A stretch of DNA of 64,000 bases from the NCBI RefSeq assembly GCF_000346465.2, contig NC_034014.1:1974854-2038853 (forward strand). The letters run 5' to 3'. The DNA is from Prunus persica (lineage: Eukaryota; Streptophyta; Magnoliopsida; Rosales; Rosaceae). Positions within the stretch are counted from its first letter, which is position 1; every line of letters starts with the position of its first letter. Position numbers and translations under genes: made by a program. This document shows positions 1 through 11,965 of the stretch, piece after piece. Under the pieces are notes generated by a model, which saw only the letters and a list, made by a program, of their open reading frames with translations, was not told the DNA's origin and searched no databases.

Positions 1-129
1 CGGTGGATGTTATCCAACGGGTTGTCAGTTAGTCGTGTTCACCGGCGCTCAAAGATACGCGCTCTTTATCATTTCCTTCAGTGTGAAAAAGAAGGCGGTC
101 ATGAGAAAGAAGCATAGCACTCAAACTCA

Positions 130-3100
130 ATGTTGTCCTCCTCAACGACTAGAGGTAAACAATTCTCTCTAATTTCCCACCGAATTTCAAAGTTCAGAGC
201 TTTTCATGCTTTCTTCCAAGACATCAAAACAAATCTTGGAGATGATGATGCCAGAAACATAGCTCACAAAAAAAGCACACAAACCTCTGGTATGTCACTT
301 TCTCTACGCTTCTCGCTGAGTGTGTGTTTTGAGATTAAAGTTTTGATTTTTTGGGCAGAGTGTGCTTTTCTTTTAGGCTAAACTGTTATACATTTGGGAA
401 CTACAGGCACAGAAATGGAGAAGAGCATATATGCAATTCTCACCATAGACCGTTGGGAGTCTCTGAACCACATGGATTATAGGTTGGCTTCTCTTAGACC
501 AGTACATGGAAGGCTGGCTTTGAAATTTCTCAATTGGGTCATTAAACAACCTGGTTTGGAACTCAACCACCTCACTCACATACTTTCTGTTACAACCCAT
601 ATACTTGTTCGAGCTAGAATGTATGACTCTGCCAAATCAATTTTGGGGCATTTGTTGCAAATGGGAATTGCCCCAAAACCTGTTTTTGGTGCTCTGATGG
701 ATACTTACTCTCTTTGCAATTCAAACCCTTCAGTCTTTGACCTTCTAATTAGAGTTTATTTAAGGGAAGGAATGGTTGATTATGCTGTAGAGACTTCGTA
801 TTTAATGGGTTTTCGGGGATTTAGGCCGTCCACTTGTACTTGTAATATGATCCTAGCTTGGTTGGCAAAGGACCAGAAAGCTGGGTCAGTATGGTCTTTT
901 TTCAAAGAAATGCTTGCCAATAAGATTTGCCCTGATGTCGCTACGTTTAATATATTGATTAGTCTTTTATGTGTTGAAGGGAAGCTTAAGAAAGCTAGTT
1001 ATCTTCTGAGAAAGATGGAAAAGAGTGGCTATGTTCCAAATATAGTTAGTTATAACACTTTGCTCAATTGGTACTGCAAGAAAGGGAGGTATAAAACAGC
1101 CTTTGAGCTTATTGATCACATGGGTTCTAAGGGTATAGAAGCAGACGTATGTACATATAACATGCTAATTGGTGATTTATGTAGAAACAATAGGAGTGCA
1201 AAAGGTTATTTACTGTTGAAGAAAATGAGAAGGAAGAAGTTATCTCCTAATGAGGTTACCTACAATATTCTTATTAATGGGTTTGTGATGGAGGGGAAAC
1301 TTGGTGTTGCTACCCGGGTTTTTGATGAGATGTCTACTTTTAATCTTTCACCGAATTTTGTTACTTTCAATGCTTTGATTGGTGGACTCTGCCAAAATGG
1401 TAAGCTTGAAGAAGCTTTCAGACTTTTGGACATGATGGAAGCTATGGGACTAAGACCTAATGAAGTCAGCTATGGGGCTCTTTTGAATGGGCTGTGTAAG
1501 CATGCCAAGTTTGATTTAGCAAGAAGTCTTTTTGAGAGAATGCGGATGAATGGGATTGTTATTAGTTGTACTATATATACAGCGATCATGGATGGGTTAT
1601 GCAAAAATGGGTTGCTTGATGAAGCTATGCAGTTGTTTAATATGATGGTCCAGGATGGTGTGGATCCTGATATTATAGCATTTTCGGTGCTTGTAAATGG
1701 ACTTTGCAGAGCTGGGAAGATGAAACATGCAAGGGAGATACTATGTAAGATTTATAAAGCTGGCCTTGCACCGAATAGAATAATATGTTCTACTTTAATC
1801 TACAACTCTTGCAAGATGGGCAACATAGTTGAAGCGTTAAAGATTTATGCTGTTATGAATCACAATGGCCATGGTGCTGACCGTTTCACATGTAACATAT
1901 TGGTTGCTTCGCTTTGTGAAGCTGGAAAAGTAGAAGTGGCCGAAGATTTCATGCGTCATATGGGCAGTATGGGTCTTGATCCCGATTCCGTTACTTATGA
2001 TTGTATAATAAATGGCCATGGAAACATGGGAAATGGATTAAAATCATTTTCTATGTTTGATGAAATGATTAAGTCAGGTCATCATCCAACTCCATTCACA
2101 TATGGAAGTATACTGAAAGGGCTATGCAAGGGTGGAAATTTTGGGGAAGCAAGGAAATTTTTGAAGAAACTCCACGGCATTCCATCTGTTGTTGATACTG
2201 TTATCTACAATACAATAATTTATGAGACATGTAAATCTGGAAATCTGCAAGAGGCTGTTTCCCTTCTTGATGAGATGGTTGAGAATAATGTTCTGCCTGA
2301 TGATTATACGTATGGTAGCCTTCTTGCTGGGTTATGCCGGAAGGGAAAAATGGTTGCCGCCATCCTGTTGTTTGGGAAACTCATGGGAAAAGTGACTTGC
2401 TCACAAAGTGCAATAATGTATACCTGTCTAGTCGATGGCCTTTTCAAGACTGGCCAGTCTAAGGCTGCTTTGTATCTCTTTGAAGAGATGGAGAACAAAG
2501 GTCTATACTTGGATACTGTTGCTTGTAATGTCATGATAGATGGATACTCGAGGATGGGAAAACTAATGAAGGCAAATGAACTGTTTTCAACTATGAGGAG
2601 CAGCAGATTGTGCCCTAATTTGGCTACTTATAATATTCTCTTGCATGGATACTCGAAGAACCGGGACCTCGTGAAATGCTCTATGTTATACAATAACATG
2701 ATCCGGGCCAGATTATTTCCCGACAAATTGACTTGCCACTCTCTTATTCTTGGATTATGCGAGTCCGGTATGTTGGATGTTGGCCACAAAATGTTGAATA
2801 AGATGATAATGGAAGGTGCTATAGCTGATCATCTAACAGTTAACATGCTTGTTAGCAAGTATTCTGAGACTGGTAAGATGGTGAAGGCCTTTGAGCTAGT
2901 TAGTGTCCTGAATCTGTTACGAGTTTCTGCTAATATAGACACCCACGTTGCTATCTTGAATGGACTATTCAGAAGCCAAGATTTCCAAGCATCCCGTGCC
3001 CTTCTTTATGAAATGTTGGAAAAAGGTTTCACTCCCAAGGATACACATTATTTCACCTTAATTAATGGTATGTGTAGAGTGGGAGATATACAAGGAGCAT

Positions 3101-3669
3101 TCGAACTAAAAGATCATATAGAGGCTCTTGGTGTTACTACCAGTGACATTGCTGAGAGTGCTCTGGTTAGAGGGCTCGCGAAATGCGGGAAGATTGAAGA
3201 AGCAATGCTGGTTCTTGATCGCATGCTTCGAATGAAACTCATTCCAACAACTGCTACTTTTACTACTTTGATGCACATGTTCTGCAAACAAGCCAACCTT
3301 GCAGTGGCTCTAAAACTGAGGGGCACAATGGAATGCTGTGGTGTGAAGCTTGATGTCCCTGTGTTTAATGTTCTCATTTCAGGCCTTTGTGCTAATGGTG
3401 ATGTTGTGGTTGCATTTGAGCTTTATGAGGAGATGAAACAAAGAGGTCTCATGCCCAACACGACAACTTACACTCTGCTCATTGGTGCTGTTTCCTCTCA
3501 TAATAATCTTATTAAAGCTGAACAACTTTTGGGAGATTTATCTGAAAGGGGACTGATATCTGGAAATTTGGATGGAAGCGCCCAAATGCTACATGAGGGG
3601 TTGATGAATGCAATGGGAAGACTAAATTCTTTGAGGCGCATAAAAGGAACTAATACTAAAGAGAGGTAG
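130..3669 (+). CDS. P-class pentatricopeptide repeat (PPR) protein, two exons
   Basis: Exons 130-289 and 407-3669 give 1140 residues. The intron 290-406 starts GTATGT and ends CTACAG, and joins the frames exactly (G plus GC restores a Gly codon). The first 53 residues are rich in Ser, Arg and Lys and poor in acids at the very start (MLSSSTTRGKQF), as in a mitochondrial presequence. From about residue 150 to the end the protein is a run of roughly 25 degenerate 35-residue PPR motifs with patterns such as TYNxLIxGLCKxG. No E or DYW extension is visible, so it is P class. Such proteins bind organelle RNA to stabilise, splice or help translate it. It resembles Arabidopsis At5g55840, remembered as about 1136 residues, which supports the two-exon model. 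Without the first exon, translation would begin at the ATG at 415 and lack a targeting peptide. Confidence 0.87.
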
Positions 3670-3696
3670 TAAAGCTGTACTTGGATTGGGATATAC

Positions 3697-3895
3697 GACC
3701 GCAATGGGCTTTCATTACTTAACCAAGTTATGATATAAACTTTTCTACCGGAGGTCTGATGGGAGATGGGATTGTGATTGGTTCACTTTACTTAACGAAG
3801 TTTTGATATAAACCTTTCTACTTGAGGTCCGTTGAGAGATGAGACTGCAATGGCTCTCATCGCTTACTGAAGTTATAATACAACATGACGTTCTG
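3697..3895. repeat. Degenerate 73-bp tandem repeat, about 2.7 units
   Basis: Just after the PPR stop codon a unit of about 73 bases begins near 3697 and repeats near 3770 and 3843. Each copy has a GCAATGG/GTGATTGG start, a TTACT(TAA)CNAAGTT core and a GAGGTC(T/C)G segment. The third copy is partial. It probably lies in the 3' UTR. Confidence 0.6.
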
Positions 3896-5989
3896 CTATA
3901 GTTTATAGAGTAAGCTGCATTCTCTAATACCTTTCCTTATCTTCCACTTTCTTTAACAACATATATCTTCTTGTATTTATTAGTAATGTATTTTCTGCTA
4001 CTTTAGGTGAAATGCAGTCTACCTCATGCTTGGATGTCATGTTTTGTGATATGATATTTGTTGTGGCAAAATGAATCATGCCCCATTCTATGTGAGTTCC
4101 AACTTTTACTTAATGCATTTACAGGCCCCTGTTTTCTTTTATGATCAAGGGCTACAGGTATTTACCCTTTTAACACTAATATTTTCTTTACATTTTCTTT
4201 AGGTAACATAGGCTTCTTTCTGGAAACAAGTGCTGGAATGCTAAAGATGCTCTCATATAATGCATAAGGTTTGCTGATAGGTAATATGCTATTATTTCTT
4301 TTAGGTGGTTCTTTCTTTTATCGCCGTGTCTGATTATTTCATTGTTGCACTCCACCTATCAAATAGACGGGCTCTTGGTTTCTGTGCAATGGATAAGGGT
4401 TTAAGAGCAGACTCTTGCACATGATACTTCCTTCCTATAAACATGATTCTTGAGCTAGTTTATTGTAGTTGAGGAATCAGGATGTTTGAGAGAGCAGTGT
4501 CATTTGGCTCACTGCTTGGAAGGTCAGGATCAGTAATCAGTGCCATTCGTTGCCTAATCAGTCAGTTTTTTTTGCCCAAAAATACGTTTATGCAAAGCTT
4601 TCCACCATCCCCAAAATCTTCTTGTTTGTATCAAATCTAAGTTCACCATTTTTCTTTCTGCAGTGAATAATGAATTATAATCTATCCTGGGGGCTATGAC
4701 TAGCCAAATTTTGGTTAGACACGTCACATGCCAATAAAGGTGGAGGAAACAGCTCTTTGATAGAGAAAGAAGTTGGCCATTGATTGAGGGAGCCAAATGA
4801 AGCGGGTGTCTCAATCTACATCTTCATTTTGCACCTGATGCTGGAGGCACAGGGACTTCACTGCAAGGGAATATGTTGATGTGCTGCCATGTATTTTAGG
4901 GTTCTCTTTTGCAAAATATAATGCCTTTGTTATGGGCATGGCAGACAGAATCTAGCAAAATTTACATGGATGAATTGCTATTGTTGACTTTGTATAATTA
5001 ATAATGTTCATATTGATTTGTATATATTCACATTGTCTCATCTTGTCTTCTTTATATGTTCAAAGCTTATAACTTGCAAGTTGCAGAGTTTTGATGGGCA
5101 CAAGGGAAAAAAAAAATGGGAATCAAGAAACACCGTTTGAAATTTGCTTGTAGAATTCGAATAAATAAGATTTACCTTATGAACATAAACTAGAGCTTTG
5201 AACCATACTTATTAAAACACAGGACTGAGTATAGTACATATGAAATACATTAGTGTAGTATTCGGTAAATTTGTTAACAGCATACGGCGAAAAATTCAGC
5301 TATCATATAAAAAATTTAAAATTATTTGTAGTCTTTTTTTTCAATAGTCTGCTTGCGTATAATAAGTGTATAATGCATTTGACAAAAGTGTATAATTCAA
5401 AAAAATACAGATGCATATAACACACAAATAATACATTTGCGTTTTAAAAAACACATTATTTTATATAATTGAGAAATGTACGAAAAAATAGAAATACATA
5501 CAAGTATAATATGCTAATTTACTAACTATCTGTTTGGAAAAAAAATTATACATTTTTTTTTTTCCATTAATGGAAAGAGAAAAAAGTTGGTATCTACATT
5601 AATTGATTAATTAATTAATTTGATTAATATAGAGGACATGGAGACGCCAAACTGTTTGAAATTTTAAACGCTACGAATGCCAGCAAGTCAATGTGCTGTT
5701 TTTGCCTCTGTGCAACCCAACAGCTACTCCTAACTTCCTCACTCCGTCTGCCAGCTCACCATCCCGTTCCGTTATTACTTTATTTATTTATTTATTTATA
5801 ATTTGCCTTCCTTTCAATTTCATTTCAAACACACAAACCACGTCAGCGCTGACGTTGACCAAACGGCGACCGAACAATATTTCCGTTCCCTTTTCACAAC
5901 ATAACGCCGTTTATTCAAGAAAAAAGCGAACCGTTAAAGCCTCATATTCCCAGATTTCACACTGCAATTATAGGCCCATTTTTGGCCCA

Positions 5990-5991
<2 letters not shown>
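3896..5991. other. PPR 3' flank and NOI promoter region, no gene seen
   Basis: No supported coding sequence. The first half is ordinary AT-rich DNA that may include alternative 3' UTR. From about 5100 to 5640 the sequence becomes very AT-rich, with A/T runs and a TTAATTAATTAATT stretch near 5603. From 5690 it turns pyrimidine-rich toward the NOI leader. Confidence 0.5.

Positions 5992-6045
<54 letters not shown>
5992..6045 (+). repeat. (CT)27 microsatellite in the NOI 5' leader
   Basis: About 54 uninterrupted bases of CT lie 70 bases upstream of the NOI start codon, followed by a purine run. CT-rich leaders are common in plant genes and can act as GAGA-type elements, which is inference here. 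The long LSLSLS reading frame across it is a translation of the repeat. Confidence 0.85.
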
Positions 6046-6047
<2 letters not shown>

Positions 6048-6114
6048 CGCTTTGCTTTCCGAGTCATTTCTTTTCCCGGAAAAAAAAAAAAAGTTTTCCT
6101 TTTTGATCGAATTC

Positions 6115-7768
6115 ATGTCGGTACGTAATCGCCTTCGTCTCTTTCTTCAATCTGAATATAAATTCTTAATATTTGTATGCTTTTTTGTTTTTTATTTTTA
6201 ATCTTTGTGATGCTTAATTTGCTGGATTTGCTCCGGTTTTTTATTGGCTTTAGCTGTATTTCATAGATTTCTTGGTTAATCTGTATTAATTCAACTGTAA
6301 TTGACTCAGATCAATCTATTGTAGTATTTATTTTGCATTAATTTTGAGCAAAATTTATGTTTTTTTCTTTTGTTTTTTGATTTTCGAGTTTCCGCAGTTA
6401 CATGATGCAATTTTGGATTTCCAGAGGAGCAGATTTTAACTTTTCAATTTTCTTTTAGTTTGGTTTCAATAGGAATGGTGAAAATGAAACGACCAGAAAA
6501 GGAATGGTGAATGACAAATTTTCCCTTATCTTTCTTACAAAATTATCAAGTTAGAATATTTTTCGAGTCTGCATTTCTATTTAGTGTTGGTATTGTTATT
6601 ATTTGTTGTCCTTCATTGTTTTTGAGTGGGGCATATAATCTTATACAAACTTCTACCTAATTCATGGTGATTTTGCTTATTATATTAAGGGCATTTGATA
6701 TTTCCTAAGTATTCCACGCTCACGTATATGTGGTTCTGTGTGTATGTGTGTGTTATGCTGATTCTGAATGCGTAGAATAGTTGGATGAAGAAGGGTTTTG
6801 TTGTAATTTCCTTGTCCAAAACAAGGATTTCTGTAAGAACTAAAAAGCTTTCTTCTATTTGGGTTTTTATGTCCTGGGAGAAGGTTAGAGTTCTTTTTAC
6901 CTGTTTTTTTTTTTTCCTTCTTTTCATTCAATTCATGTATCTTTATAGTTTTTATTTTAATAACATGAATCTGGTGGGTTGAACAGCTGTGATGAGTGCT
7001 TCCTGAATATGACTTGAGTTATGTTTCTAAATTGCTTGATGTCCTAATTCAAAATCAGTAGGCTTTTCTGAGCGTCTTCCTCTTCTGTCTGATTTTGATA
7101 GGATATTAGCTCCATTTCCTTTTATATGTGTTAAACGCTTTCTGAACGCTAGCCATTTCTTGTCTGTGTATTCTTCTGTTTTTCCCTTATAATGTTGAGT
7201 TCAGTGAAATGCCATTGGAGCAGTTCCTATCATCTTGGAGCGGCTCCTATCATTTGATCAGGAGACAAAACCCATCTCATTTTCTGGTTTTCTAGGATTA
7301 TCCTAAAGATGCAGCACTGAGCAGGATTTAGGGGGATAGTAGTAGCCAGGTTTTAAACTCATTGTTCCATAATCTTACTCAGTGTTCCATATCCTTACTG
7401 AAGTGTTTTTGGAAACTGGATCCATTTAGCATTTACTCAGGTTGAGGTCAGGTTGGAATTGTTAGATTGAGTTGGTCTTTGGCATGTGAAGGCTAAGTTG
7501 CAAGTTATTGGTATACGTTTATAAATATAGGGGGCCAGTACGTGTATGGTGGTAGATAATTGTCTTGGAACCTTTTTGAAAGTATTTGATCCTATTGAGT
7601 GGTCATTTGTAGTTTAGAAATCTAGGGGTAGCCTGACATTGGGTTTCTGGCGTTCTGTCCTCTGTGGTTGGTGCAATTTTATTCTTGTGTGGGGTGTGTG
7701 ATAGATGACAACCCGGATGAGTTCAGGTTGTAAAATAGTGCTGGTTTGTCCTTTTGTTATTTATTTTA

Positions 7769-7799
<31 letters not shown>

Positions 7800-8808
7800 T
7801 TTTGTAGTTGAGAGAAGATTTTATTGCCTGTCAATCATTAGCTCTGTAAACTTATACTTGCCTGCCATTTGCATTACTCGGCTGAATAATAGTGCAAATA
7901 TTTTTCTGATTGCTAGCAGGAAAAGGGTAGGCCACTCCCTAAATTTGGTGAATGGGATGTCAATGATCCTGCTTCAGCTGAGGGGTTTACTGTGATCTTC
8001 AACAAGGCTAGGGATGAGAAGAAGACAGGTGGAAAACCTGAGTCACCAGGAAAGGCCGATCCTAATATAAGGCATGGAGTTGAGCCCGGCAGGCCTCCAT
8101 CTGTAAGATGCTTTCTCAGAACAGTTGTCTCATTTCTTTCTCTAATGATTTGATAAATAAGTGGGACAGCCAATAAGAATTCATTCTTTTTCCAGTTGAT
8201 GGTGGTTTGCGTAGTTACAAGCTTTTGATTTTCAAGTGACAGTAGTACAATACACAACTTGAATAGATAGCATACCTTTCTCACCAAAAAAGTAGACTGC
8301 ATATCAATGTAACACTGCCTTATTGATCACACTCAGCCTACCAGTTAATAAAGATCAATACAACCGACTTCTTGTAAAGAATTGTAGTTAGGAAGAGAGG
8401 AAAAGGACTAATATAATATTTAGAGGCAAGATTTTGAAAAAGAAAAGAAAGGAAGACGATTTGGCTATTTATCTGCATTATTTGATTGCTCCACGGGAGT
8501 GGAATTGGAACATGAACCCTCTGATTCTGCCTTGTTTAAGATAGATGTCGCCTAATAGTCACAGTTGTTTGGAAAGAACTAGTGGCCCAGGACTTTAGTA
8601 TTTACTCATCTTGTGGTCAGTTGATCATTATGCGGCCCTTTCATTCTTACTACGTTTATGTCTTTGTGCATCTGTTTTTGTGCTTCGAATCATTTCTGCT
8701 GCCGAAAGTTGTTTTAGTTTGCTTGACTTTCTCTCTCCTTGTGGATGATTTCACAATGCGCAGAAAAAATGGTTTTGCTGCATTCATCAACCACCAGCCG
8801 AATCTTGA
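6115..8808 (+). CDS. NOI: NOI/RIN4-domain small protein, three exons
   Basis: Exons 6115-6120, 7920-8102 and 8764-8808 give 77 residues. The first coding exon holds only ATG TCG before a GTACGT donor; the 1.8-kb first intron ends TAGCAG. The product starts MSEKGRPLPKFGEWDVNDPA and carries the NOI signature with PKFGEWD followed by GFTVIFNKARDEKK. It ends KKWFCCIHQPPAES; the paired Cys are the usual acylation site that anchors RIN4-family proteins to the plasma membrane. LPKFGEW matches the site that the bacterial protease AvrRpt2 cuts in RIN4 and NOI proteins. The family works in immune signalling and exocytosis. It most resembles Arabidopsis At5g55850. The fit of all three exons in phase and the intact C-terminal signature make the model strong. 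Confidence 0.92.
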
Positions 8809-9944
8809 CAAGGTTGTCTCCATGGAAGTGCTTCAATAGAAGAGTACGGTGTTCTGTAACTGGCTCTACCATATTTTTCCAAAGATAGGGAGCTGTATAG
8901 CAATGATGGATGGAATTTATTGTGGCGTAAAAAAAAAAAAAAAAACCTTTGTGACGGGAGGAGTAAAGAAGACAAATATACTTATTGTATCTATATTGTC
9001 TGATGTTGTTGTGATTGGTATTTAGAATGCCAATCTGTTTCTTGTCTTATCTTTTGCTACACGCTTTAGAGCTTTGCTTATGACATTTTTTTTTCTTTTC
9101 TTCCTTCGTTGTATTATCAAACCCGTCTTGTGTGTGAAATTATTTTGTTTTTGTTTTTGTTTTGAAAATTCAGAAACTTTTTCTTCTTTTCTTCTAGGGG
9201 ACCTCTCTGCGGATTGTTAAATTATTTTGTATGTATTTTCCATGTTATGGATCTCTGGTACCAATAAGAGAAAATGGAATCGTACCCCTAAAATTTTCTT
9301 TTGAATACAAATAAATATAACATCTCATTTTTACTCATTATACATCTCAACTTCTTTTCTGGGGTCAAAAATTCATATGAACAACAAACTGTTCATATGT
9401 CAACTGAAATTCAAGCCCCCAAACTGTTCATTTTTAGTATGGATTAGGTCTTCTAACAATTTTGGAGGGAATGTTCCCTTAGTTTTGTTAAATCCGTTCA
9501 TTTTTAATTTGAATTTTTATTATAATATTATTTGCAAAAACCATTTAGAATTCTCGTGTGAATTTTATTTAAACTGTGTAACTGCACAAGTAGCCTGTTA
9601 TTATATGGCTGAAATCAGAAAGCTTATGCTCGCATTTGCACACATGAACATTCAATGCCCAAATGAACACAATTTCCTTTTTCTTCTTTCTATGAAGAAA
9701 TGAACACAATTTCAGGTTATTCGTATTCAAAGAATTTCCCCCCAGCCCCCAAAAAAGAAGAAGAGAATTTTGAGACTCGAAGGGATTCCACAAGAAACAA
9801 TGAGATGGCTTAGCTTCCAAAGTGATGGTTTCTATACATGATTTATTCCTGCGGGATAAAATTGAAATAAAAAAACAGAAGCATGGGGGAATAACAGTTA
9901 AGTGTAAAGCTCTTCTATTGGTAATATCTCTGGCTAAGACAAGT
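8809..9944. other. Intergenic: 3' flanks of NOI and the p24 gene
   Basis: The two genes converge here. An A18 run lies near 8929-8946, and the NOI 3' UTR probably ends before about 9300. No coding region, RNA gene or clear repeat was found. Confidence 0.5.
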
Positions 9945-11179
9945 TCAGACTCTGGTCACCCCAAGCTTTCGTTCAAAGAGGCGGCGAAGAAGGTAAACTT
10001 GGAGAGCGCTGGCACCAACAAGTGCTGCTGATTCAAAGAAGGCCTTGTGGATCGCCCTCCGGCTCATTGCTTCGTTTACTGCATCAACGATTGCCAGGGC
10101 AATTTACGTAACAAAGAGATCAAAATTAAAATTATGTTTCACATGTTTGTCGAGAAACATATTTGTCTATGCACACTACGGAATCAATATTAGTTCAACT
10201 TAAGTGTAAAAGCTTCCTCTATATTTGGTAACCGGAGTTCAGCAGATACCTATTGCCTGGCGTTCGGTCTGAGCCTCGAGCCAATGCTGCTCAAACTGAA
10301 TGTTGTAAAGAGCTTCCTCTAACTTTGATACCTGCTCTAACAATGGGTTAAAATGCTCTGCATATATGCAAACAAAAATGTCATAAGTCCGTCTCCTTAT
10401 TTCACAAAGAGCGGTCAACAGTTGAAAGAATAACTAAAGATTTCAAAAGAAGCACAAAGCAACCGCTCACCATCTTTTGCATGTTGATCATAGTATGTAA
10501 AATGGCTAACGTGTATATCAAAGTCTATGGTTTCATGATAAGGCGACTTGTTGGTGAAGCAGAACTGATGGACTCCTTTGTGACGAGTGACAAAATCAAA
10601 CTTCTCACTTGTCTTGTCACGAAAATCGTGAATCTGCTCACCAGAAGGTCCCTTCACCTGAAAATTCCAATGACATTGTACGATCACAGGTGGGTTTTCA
10701 GTTAAAATGCCTCTCTTTGGCCCAAAAAGAAAAAAGTTAACATGCCTCTCAATATTATGCTTAACAATATAGGCATGGAATAATGCAAGATCTTCAACCA
10801 CTATGATCCATTTACGTTTTTGCTTATGCAAACACATGGTTTCCAGTTTAGCTACATACGTTATGAGCTGTCTTATTAAATCAGCAGTAAATGAAAGAGA
10901 TCATGGCATGGCTAAAACCATATATGAGAAATTATCAAACCCAAATCAGGGAACAAATGTCGAGCTTACCACGAGGTCAACACCGTCTTGAGTATAATGC
11001 CAAGATGCATCCACCTTAATTACAACAAAAGAGATGTGGACAGTATCTCCTTCATATTGAACATTATGAGAGAAGCATTCTTCTCTGTCAATCACAAATC
11101 TGATCCCAAAAACTGCTTGTAGGCTCACCAAAAATGTCAGCAGCAAAACAGCAGCACAATTTGAAAACCCAACTTTCAT
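9945..11179 (-). CDS. P24BETA3: p24-beta family ER-Golgi cargo receptor, four exons
   Basis: Minus-strand exons 11179-10970, 10657-10471, 10357-10250 and 10078-9945 give 212 residues, the usual p24 length. Residues 1-25 form a signal peptide (hydrophobic AAVLLLTFLVSL). The GOLD domain follows, with the two conserved Cys in REECFSH and HQFCFTN. Next come a coiled-coil segment (LLEQVSKLEEALYNIQFEQ) and one membrane span (FFESAALVGASALQVYLL). The cytosolic tail RRLFERKLGVTRV would bind coat proteins. p24 proteins cycle between ER and Golgi in COPI and COPII vesicles and sort GPI-anchored cargo. The tail looks like Arabidopsis p24 beta 3; assignment to beta 3 over beta 2 is from memory. All splice sites are GT-AG and in phase. 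Confidence 0.93.
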
Positions 11180-11940
11180 CTGCAGATTAAAAGCAGGATT
11201 GTTAACATTCAAGCTAACAAAATTATTACACACAAAATATGACAAATCACAGGCCTGAAATTTTTAGTTTCCTTTTTCTTTTTGCTTCATGCAAACAATT
11301 CAGTCAAGCAACAGGGCAGAAACGAAACTTGGTTGTTCCTTAAAACTGAAAATCAAAACTAACCCAGAAACCATTTTCTACCAAAACAAACAGAGAACAA
11401 ATAAGAATCAAGTTTCCAAGAAATAATCTGATTCATAAATTGAATGCTGAAAGAAAAATTCCAACTTTTTCATCAGATTGACCGGTAAATTGGAAAAAAA
11501 GATTAAAACTTGCGATATAATAAAAAAGCTACAATCATAACAAATAAATTCCCATTAGTGCCCTGTTTGGCATCCAAACAGAGTGAGAGAGATCAAACAA
11601 AACGAAATTATTGGAAGCTAAAATTACAGAATTTGTAGAAGACATAGGATTTACCTTGGAATGTTTGAACAATTTGACGGAGGCCGCAGAGAAAATAAAA
11701 ACAAATTAAAATTAAATACAGGATTTATAAAATAATAAAATAGAATAATGAGATAAGCAGTTGGGTGTTAGAAGTTAAGGATGGAGGAGTTTGTGTGTAG
11801 GTTTCAAATCTCAAAAGGTCCACTTCGAACGTAACGAACGAGACTGCAACTACACGAAAGCTTCAGTTTAGTAATTTTGTCGCATATAATGCGACGTGTC
11901 GTTTCCATCCTGTCCTTCGTTTGTAGTGTTTTTTTTTTGA
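11180..11940 (-). other. p24 5' UTR intron and upstream region
   Basis: CTGCAG directly precedes the p24 ATG on the minus strand, and a CAAG/GTAAAT donor lies at 11654. This suggests an intron 11654-11180 wholly in the 5' UTR, with a leader exon from about 11655 upward. The promoter would lie between there and the palindrome array. Inference from splice signals only. Confidence 0.5.
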
Positions 11941-11965
11941 AGTCCCTGTTATAAAAAAATTGGAA

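Noticed and set aside
290..376. Alternative PPR intron ending at TTTTAG (376)
   Set aside because: Joining there gives an immediate in-frame TAA, whereas the acceptor at 406 keeps the frame.
5693..6106. 137-codon frame ending in LSLSLSLS and its antisense RERERE frame
   Set aside because: Both are translations of the CT microsatellite in the NOI leader and have no protein signature.
7913..8302. 129-codon minus-strand frame over the NOI exon
   Set aside because: It is antisense to the well-supported NOI exon 2 and resembles no family.
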